A stretch of DNA of 64,000 nt, from positions 7,240,273 to 7,304,272 of the forward strand of contig CM037467.1 in NCBI GenBank assembly GCA_021014325.1. The letters run 5' to 3'. How positions within the stretch are numbered: position 1 is the stretch's first letter; each line of letters begins with the position of its first letter. The notes below the pieces were generated by a model. It searched no databases and had not been told where the DNA came from. It saw only the letters and a list, made by a program, of their open reading frames with translations. Made by a program: the position numbers and the translations under genes. Origin of the DNA: Plazaster borealis. Taxonomy: Eukaryota; Echinodermata; Asteroidea; Forcipulatida; Labidiasteridae. Below, piece by piece: positions 46,401-55,400 of the stretch.

Positions 46401-49400
46401 GGGGATTTTGCTATACACACTTATGGAGGACAACTGGTTTGACTGAACAGCGCCCTCTGTCATCAAAAGAATAAAAGCCAAAATTTTTGTGTCCACACTT
46501 TGAAATGATTGTAAACTTTCAAATACTGCACATGTTAAATACTGTGAATAAAAGAAAATCTGTACACAGATGGTGATATTATCAAGTTGAGTTTGTTAAT
46601 TTCTGTCAGACTAATGTTATGTACTAATTTTTAAAAAAGTTATCCCAAAACTTGAAGACCACGTCACGAGGTACAATGGCTGATGATTCAGTTGTCTGTC
46701 CATATCAATACTACAAATGATCAAACGCCTCTAGTGCCAAAAGGAAATCACCTTCTAGGTTAGTTTTATTCATTTTTCATGAAGACCAGAAGCGTGAAGT
46801 GAATGAAAGTTTCCCTTTCCTGGTACTTACCATCAGCGAGGCATGTTAGAAGTGATACCTCCATTGGTTGATACTGACAATGTTCATCAAAATCATTCCA
46901 ACTCTGCTTAGTGGACCAAGATGTACTGTACAGCTGTAAACATCAACAAAAGACACGTTATAGACCAATTGAAGCGCTCAAGTGCTGCACGCTGCGCCGC
47001 CATTGCTGAGACGCTAGCAGCCCAAGGTACACCAAGACATGGAACAACTGTCGTCTTTTTAACTTTTTAGGCGAATTAGGTTTCTTTCTCAACGATTTAC
47101 ACAATTTCCCCCGACAGCATAGCATGACTTAACGATGTATAGAACACTGACCATAACTATTTGCAACTAAACAGAAACTGAATCCTGAAAATGGTGCAGA
47201 CAATAGGTGAGTTTAATTGTGATAGACATGAAAACTGCACGGTCAGGTTTGAAATGATTTACATCAGCAATATTTTTTTTGACAGAGTTTAAGTATTTAC
47301 TTTCTGCTTAGTTTCAAATATATAATAAGTATATTCTACATCATTATTTCATGCTGTCCTGTCAGGGAAATTGTGTAAATCATTGGGGAAGATACTTAAT
47401 TCGCATAAAAAGTAAAACAGACAACGGTTTTTCCATGTCTTTGTGTACAAAAACTTGCGCTGCCAGCGTCCCAGCAATGGTGGCGCAGCGTGCAGCACTT
47501 GGGCCTGCAGGCTACAAAAGATCAGTCTATAGGGACAGTACTGTATATACATCATGGTTTTTTTGCAAGAGTAATAAATTCATTCCCATCCTCTAGTTTT
47601 CATTAAACACATCATACAACCAACTTGCAACTGAAAAATGCATCCAATTCAGAGGTCACATTTCATGCATTTTAATGAAAAACCGTTTGTAATGTCAGGG
47701 ATCTAGTTTATTCATATCAGGCTAATTTTGACGTTGAAAATCTAGTTCATTAATTTTTGGGGCCTTTAAATGCTCTTTCTTCAACTTCAGTATTTCAAAT
47801 GGAAATTATTTTTGGAAGGATTTGTACTGGATAACTTTCAGATTTAAATTCTTCCAAAAGGTGGTTCGGTTCTACTCGTAGAACCACTGTCAAAACACTT
47901 CTTCATTTGAAAAAAAAAAAAATGTTATAATTAACAATATCAACTTAAAATTTGTGTAAAAAACATGGAATTGATGGAGACATCAAGAACTTGGTCTTCA
48001 AGGAGATGCTGCACCATTGCAGTTAGTTACCAAAAGTGTTAGTCTCTTTTAAAGGTAGGGTCATAGATTGGTTTATGTCAACATAATGCTGACTTACAGG
48101 CAAAGTTATAAAGACAGATACAATTAAAGTCACATGTGAAAGTTGCAGCTGAATATCATGTCTACTTGCTGAGAAAACAGCAACAAATCTGTCACAGTAT
48201 TTTTACTGTTTTCGCCGCAGCGTTCGCGAACGGACACCAACCCTCAGAAATCTGAGGAACGATTCATGCATGGACCACTACTCAGATTCCAATGTTTTTG
48301 GGTGAAAGAATTAGCCAAACCATTACTTCGAAGGGAATCCTTTCTCAAAACAGCTGCAGTGCTTCTCTAATTCTACCTCCATGTTCTCACCAAGTAAGTT
48401 TTTAGGGTCATTAGGTGTATTTACCAATCTATGATCCTACCTTAAAAGGAAACTCAGTACATACCTTGACACAGATTTCTCTACACCTAGTGCTAACAGC
48501 TCTCCCACAGCACTGTAGCTTCGCTCCATCTAATGCACTAGGGTTGGAAATCTTAGGCCAATCAAGACTGCCGTGGCTCCCTATAAAACAACATCCAAAC
48601 TTAAAATCAGACCAACAAATGGAAAAAATGACAAAGTCACACACATGTAAAAGAAACAAGCCCTGGAAAAGTGACAAGATTTTAATTAAATAGCTGTACA
48701 TGGTATTGGCAGCTCGGTTGAATCCCTATGCACTGTATTAAAGTTTTATTTTCTTTGAAAATAAACCAGTAGAAACAAAATTGAAACAACCTGCTTTTAC
48801 CTCCACCATTTTCAAAATAACTTGATATTGTTTGAATGCAAATTGTGATACCCCAGCTTCTACATAATGGCACAAATTATCAGTGCATGGGGGTTTCCAC
48901 GCAGGACTGATGTGAAGTCATTTCATTGCTTCACTTCACACAGACTGACTCCAACAACTACCACAAGTCTGTCTGTTTAGCACCTTCCTTACTTTTAGAT
49001 TTAGGCAAACAACATAAACACAAGAACTCTTCATATAGCTCTTCAAAGACCAAATAACCCATTAATAATAATAACAAATAATAATGTTCGATTACAAGTT
49101 TTGTTTTCAGACAATACCTTAAAAAACTGGCCCATGGAATCTCAGTATTTCAGCAGTGTTTTCAGAATTTGAGAATAACTTATGCATGTTTATGCGATTT
49201 TTAAAATTTAATTGTTCCATATTCTGTTCACAAGATTGACATCATATCAATTCAATGTGTGTCTTGAATGAGACCAAGGCAGGTCTAGTAGTAACCTGTG
49301 AAGGTCATTCCTACTTCATAGACAAATCTTGTCTACCATCCTTTAATTATGATAAGACATGCCAAATCATATAGATTTCTACCTGAGTTGACTAGAAAGC

Positions 49401-52400
49401 ATTCCCACATGCCTACATGTGGCTGAATAGTGCCACCACATCCAGCAACCAGTGAGTCAATAATTTCTACATCTGATGTCAGGTTCATGTGGACACGGCG
49501 ACAAGTCTCTCTACATGACTCGCTATGAGATCGCTCACAACAATGTAAACCTGTATGGTACGATTAAACAGGGAATAAATGAACATTGTCAATGGTACAG
49601 ATTCTGCTATTTATTGCAAAAGTTATAATTGGAATAATTCTTAACATGAGATCTCAAACTGTAGTTAACACATTATATTTTACCAATGTTAGATTTAGTT
49701 GATTAAAATACTGGTTGAATGACAAGGTGGAGTTGATTTTCTTTAAAGTGAGTCATATCTACTGGGTAAGGTTATTTAAATTGGTTCATGTTTTTATTCA
49801 AGATAATTCTGTTATTTTGGTTCTACAATTGTCTCTGTTTGCTCTCCTTTTTACCTTGTAGGACTCGGAAAGCAATAAGTATACATGTGCAGTACTCATT
49901 TCAGTGCAGGGATAAATAAATATATATATAATTGTTCTTTTTCCCTTAAATGCAATTATTACGTGTATTTTTGTACATGTATTTTGTTTTTGTTTTTAAG
50001 GAACATAAACCTAGAAGATTTATCAAAGGGTTTTACAGGCACAATATTTGGCCTTTGGAGAAAGTAGATAACTATTATTGACTACAAGCGCTGACCTATT
50101 CACCCCTTGCACGGTCAGCCATTTGCGTGTAGAGCCTCGACTTGGGGACAGCAGTGAATAGAAGCATTATATAACTCTGTATTGTCACGGTAATGTAATG
50201 ACAATTTCATCCAAATAGATACATAAATACAATACAAATGAAGCATGAAGTCGAGGTTCTACATGCACATGGCGAATCCGTGCAAGTAGCAAATACTTGC
50301 ACATAATAGGTTTTGATCGGCTTTTCAGGCTATTAAAAAACAATTTTGCTGATTTTTCTGAAAAAGAATATCATGCCTGGTTCAAGTTGAACATGAATAA
50401 ACAAATTCAAAGTGGCCTCAAATGCCTGCAATTAATAAATCATAGTTTGAGATTGTTTCCTGTAATTTCTTTTATCTACACAATAAAAGTACTACAAAAC
50501 AAACAGTGACTGGATGTAGAATCAACAATTTCCTCAACATTTACAAAGCACTGATGATGTCCCAAAAACAGTTATATTACAAAGACAAATTGTGTCTAGC
50601 AAAATTGTTTTTACCTTTTGTGTTTATGTTATCTTTGACAGCTTTACTTGATTGCTTTTTTGTGTGTGAAATAGACTATTATGCTTTTAAAATATGCATA
50701 ATAAATTTGTTATTGATTCTGATAGATCTGATAGAAACTTTAGTCCTGACTAAAAGGTGTTGTATTTGGTTTGTAACTGGAATCACTGTGTTAGTCAAAG
50801 GGACTTTCTGCTTCATTTACATGTACAAAGAAATGATGTAAAGTAGCAATTTGGATGCCGTACTTTCAGAATACAGTACATTTAAACACTATTTCTAAAA
50901 TCTTGCTAAAACCCTGACGGAAGTACACACTGAGGCACAAAGTCTCTAATAAAATGGTTGTAAATGCATTCTTACTATCTCTGGGGTCTCTAGCTGGTAT
51001 AGCCACTGAGGTATAGTTAGTTACACACTGGACAACAGTCTGGCTGACATCACGACAGAATATAGAGACATCTAAAGACATCTCTTCAGTAGGAGTCATT
51101 GCATTAAACACTGCCTCACATTTATGACGACATTGGGTGGCTGATGTTGCATGCCGGCAGCAATGCTCTTTCTCTGCATTCATAAACAAATCAGTCAAGT
51201 CAAATTAGGATGTGAGATTTTCATTTATGATTTGATAAAGTGTATGACAACAGGGGCCATACTAAATACAGAATGATGTAATGTCACAAATCTTGAAGTT
51301 CGCAAGGAATAATTTTTACCAGTCTACATTTTCATGAAGTTTTAACAAAGGGATTCTCATTGACTTACATAGAGGGTAAACCATTCATTTTAAATTCATT
51401 CTGTAGGTTTAAGGTAATATTTCATAGCTGAGAAGTTGATCACAAATGATAAGGATACTAAATGGATTGGGTCATAAAGTTTTCTAGAAAAAAAAAACAT
51501 CCATACCACAGTTTGATTATTTGTTGTTTTAAATGCTTAAAGAGTTGCCTGCACGTGCAGTCATTTGCATTAATTTACTATTAAAAGCAAGCTTCTAAAA
51601 AACTTTTTGACAGCTTGAAAATTATGACATTACCAAAACTATACCATATATTCAAACTCAATCTTAATTGTTTTTAATGGAAAAAAGAGGAAACCCCCCA
51701 ACTTTGCATAAGTTTATTCACAGTTGGTAAGATTCTCATTTCATAAAACATCTTAATAAATGACAACAAAAGTAACTACCACTTGGTATATTTATGAAAG
51801 CCATTATGGAACTTTAATGTAAATTTTAATATGAATAACAATGTATCAAAAAACTCACTCTCAAACCTGTCCAGACACTGGAAAAGAGAAGGCTGAAGAA
51901 ACAAAAGATTGGAAAATAATATTAACATTTTTGAAGAAAATTTGAAGCATTATTCATTAATACAAAAGGTTTAATCCTGAAGAGGAAAAAAAAGTGTTCA
52001 AAATACATCATTGACAGCACTGCAGATGAAATATTCCCCAAGTTGAACGTTACCAAAATCAATTTCATACCGAGTCAGTTTAAAAAAAAACATTCATAAA
52101 TACCTGGGACAGTTGATCCACTCTGATTGGCCGAGAGGAGATCACGTGGCCATGTTTAAATGTGCGATATAAACACGATTAGCCGTGTTTAAACATGACC
52201 TGACCTTATTGAGTCAAAAGAAGGCGCTATCAGATGATTGCGCGGAGTGCACAAACTTCACTGGCCAAATTAAGTTGTTAAGGCACATTATTTAGCTCGC
52301 GCAAGTTTCAAACTTGCGCGAGGAGCTACTTAGCGCTCAACACAGAAATTCAACGCAGAGTTGAGGGATGGAGGTAGGATTCCTACCTCCATGGTTGAGG

Positions 52401-55400
52401 TAAGCTGAGGTTTAACTGTCAGATTTGTTCTTTACTTTTAAAGGTCACCACTCTTTTATTCCCCATTTAACAGTTAATTGTTCTGATAATTAAAATCCTT
52501 TGTTAACATCAGTCAACAAATTGATTTGTTGCTGTATTGAGTAATTGATTATCGATTAGCTTTGGAAATTAATTTATAGGGAAATTTTTTACAATATGGT
52601 AACTCACCTCCTCATGTCTAGAGCAGGCTGAAGATGCAGCAGAGAAAGAGTTCGCCTGAACAGAAAACAAAACAAAAAACACATGAAGGTAATATAAACC
52701 TTATACATTTCTTATTTGTCAATTATTTGATTACAGTCTTCCAAAAGAGAATGTAGAAAGAAACTTTCAAGAAGATTGATAATAGTCATATGGAGCTGCT
52801 ACACATTCACACTACATTATGAAAATACAACTCCATGGTCTATGAAAGTTTCACAAAGATTTTATCATTTCATTTCTCCAAAAGAGCATTTTGAAAAAAT
52901 AGTTCAACTTTTAAAAATAACACGATTTTTTCAAATCATGGAATTATGGTTGTGTGCGTTGAATTTGTCACTTCAGGGAAACGGTGATGACTTGGTTGTT
53001 TCACACAGACTCTACAATGTATACCTATCCCTAAATGAAATTTCATTCAATACTTTAACATACAAGATGAAGGTGGACTACAACAATTAACAAGTTATAG
53101 TAAGACGCAAACAGCTAAGTATCTTTGTATTCAATGTAGACTTTCACTATTTCTCTTTTAAGGTCTTGGTCTCCTCCACTCCTAATTCCATCCTCCCAGG
53201 GGGCTGACAAATTGTTCATTACATTCCGTCTGTCATGGTCTCAGTGGACATTTAACCTTTGACATTTCACTGGCTCCCTAGCCCTTACACCAGTGAACAT
53301 GAGCTGTGTTTTTTCTTCCCTTTGCGCATGTTGCTTGGAGGTAAAAGTCTGCCAGTTGTCTTTAGTAAACCAGCCAAGATATCTCCCACCTGTGGTGGCA
53401 GCGGACAATCTATAAACACAACAGCTGACACTGGGCTGACTTTGGGAGGGAGATTTCAGGGAGAAAATGGAGGGTTTGTTGGTTTAAGCTGAATCCAGCT
53501 GAGTTCTATTTTCATGCTGGTGAAAGAGGCAGGAACTTGGGACATGCAGAGATGCTGACAATGTTGTCAATGCTTAAAGGAATTGAGTGATAGACCTACT
53601 ACATTGGTTATTGGAGACTACAATTACATTATCCTATTTGTTAATTTGTAAAAAGCTTTTCAAAGAAACATCCTCTGTTGCCAAGTTGGAAATGTTTTAG
53701 AGAGGACTTCTAGTAAAAACAATCCCACAGTTTGGTTGAAACTTGCTTTAAAACGCAACACAAATAAACACTTTTACATCATATTTCAAAATATACTGGG
53801 GTTAAAAAGGGGTAAAAAAGTAGAATAAACACTTTATGGTTGATAAGTCAGTAATTCATTCAATATGAAGACTTTGGTTTCAGCTCAAAGATTTTGAATA
53901 AATAAATCGACCACCCCTTTATATCATCTGTCCTAGGAGTCCATTTTGGTTTGCAGTGTGCAAAGTAAGGGGACTGCAGTGTTAAAGGGTCTGTACACGT
54001 TTGGTAATGACTCTGAAAATTAATGGCAATAAAAACTTACTTGGTACGAAGTACAGCAGCTTTGGAAAGTATTAAAATGCATTTTGAGAAACCTTTCACT
54101 TTTATGAAAAAAGTTATCACTTTTTATCCCCAAGAAATCGAATCTGAGAAGCGTTACTGCAGTAACATTTCTCAGATTGTGTATTCCAATTGCAGATTTA
54201 TCTTCCTGCATTGTCAAACCGCTCCAAATATTCGGCAATATCTCAAAAACTCTACCGCCTTTCGAAATGAAATTTTCACAGGTTAGTTTTACTAATTCTA
54301 CCTCCATGGTTTAATGGTATATCTACAACTATGTAGGATTGAAACAAACAGTGGGTTCCAATTACCAAACATATACAATCCCTTTAACTCAACAAGCGTC
54401 CAACCAAACTATTGTAGCAGTGGAGTTAACACACAACTCTAAAGCCGTGTTCCCACCTGGACTTAAATTCCGCGACGGAACAGTTAACGGCTTAAACATA
54501 GTAATGCTGTAATTATGCTTAAAACGAGGCACCTAATTGGGACAAACGTACCTCAGGTACGTTGTCAGCACAGACAAGTTTTTTTCCTTACTTTAAAAGT
54601 TTTTTTCTTGCATTTGTTTTCAACAATATCTTTTATCTAAGTGTGTTGTTTACATGTCCAGGTATTGCCTGGGTAAATTAAAGCCGATTTGTTTGCTTAA
54701 TTAATATATATTTTTTATTTGGTTCATCTACCATTGACAGTTGACGGACCGCTTTTGTACATAAAAGATGCTGGCAGAGTTTTGTCCTGCCCTTTATAAC
54801 CTAACCAATGTCCCATGTTGATAGAACGTGCGGCATGGTCCAGCTTAGGATCTTATGCTATATATGAGCTGACCGATGAGGTTAAGACAATAGAAATATT
54901 AAAATATGTTAGCATGTGCTGACAACGTGCCTCGTTTGAAGGTTTAAACCATTGGCCTATGATCCAGGGGGGCAACTGCCCTCCCAAATTTGGGCAAGAA
55001 AGTGGGAACAATTTTGGCACACCAAGAAAGACGAAAATCGGACAAAGAAAGCATACAAGACCTTTTAACCGGTAATGGTTATTGGTAGTTATAATTTTAT
55101 CTGTGTACGATTTCAGGCAAATCAACCCCTCTTCCCCCTTAACCATCCATGTGTTTAAATGACTCTTAACATATACCCCTTACAATAATGTCACACGCTC
55201 AGCTGCTGTCTGTCTGTGAGTGGTCATTTTGGGAGTAAAATTGAATGTAAAGTTAAGAGGTGCAATGCCTCACACGCACCCTGCACAGTGACAAACAGGG
55301 AATCCGACTCTAACAATTGCCAAACCAAGAATTATCATGAGTGATGGCATCAGCAATTAGGTCAATACCAGGAATATCAACACATTGGGTTCATCTTTTC

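Noticed and set aside
48429..48464. Extension of RECK exon f as VCTEFPFKVGS
   Set aside because: This is read-through past the gtatgt donor; the next exon joins in phase with LYSTSW, as in the family.
50297..50841. Two consecutive plus-strand frames, the second hydrophobic (111 codons)
   Set aside because: Very AT-rich, Phe/Leu/Ile-heavy translation typical of random AT-rich DNA, antisense inside a RECK intron, no recognisable domain.
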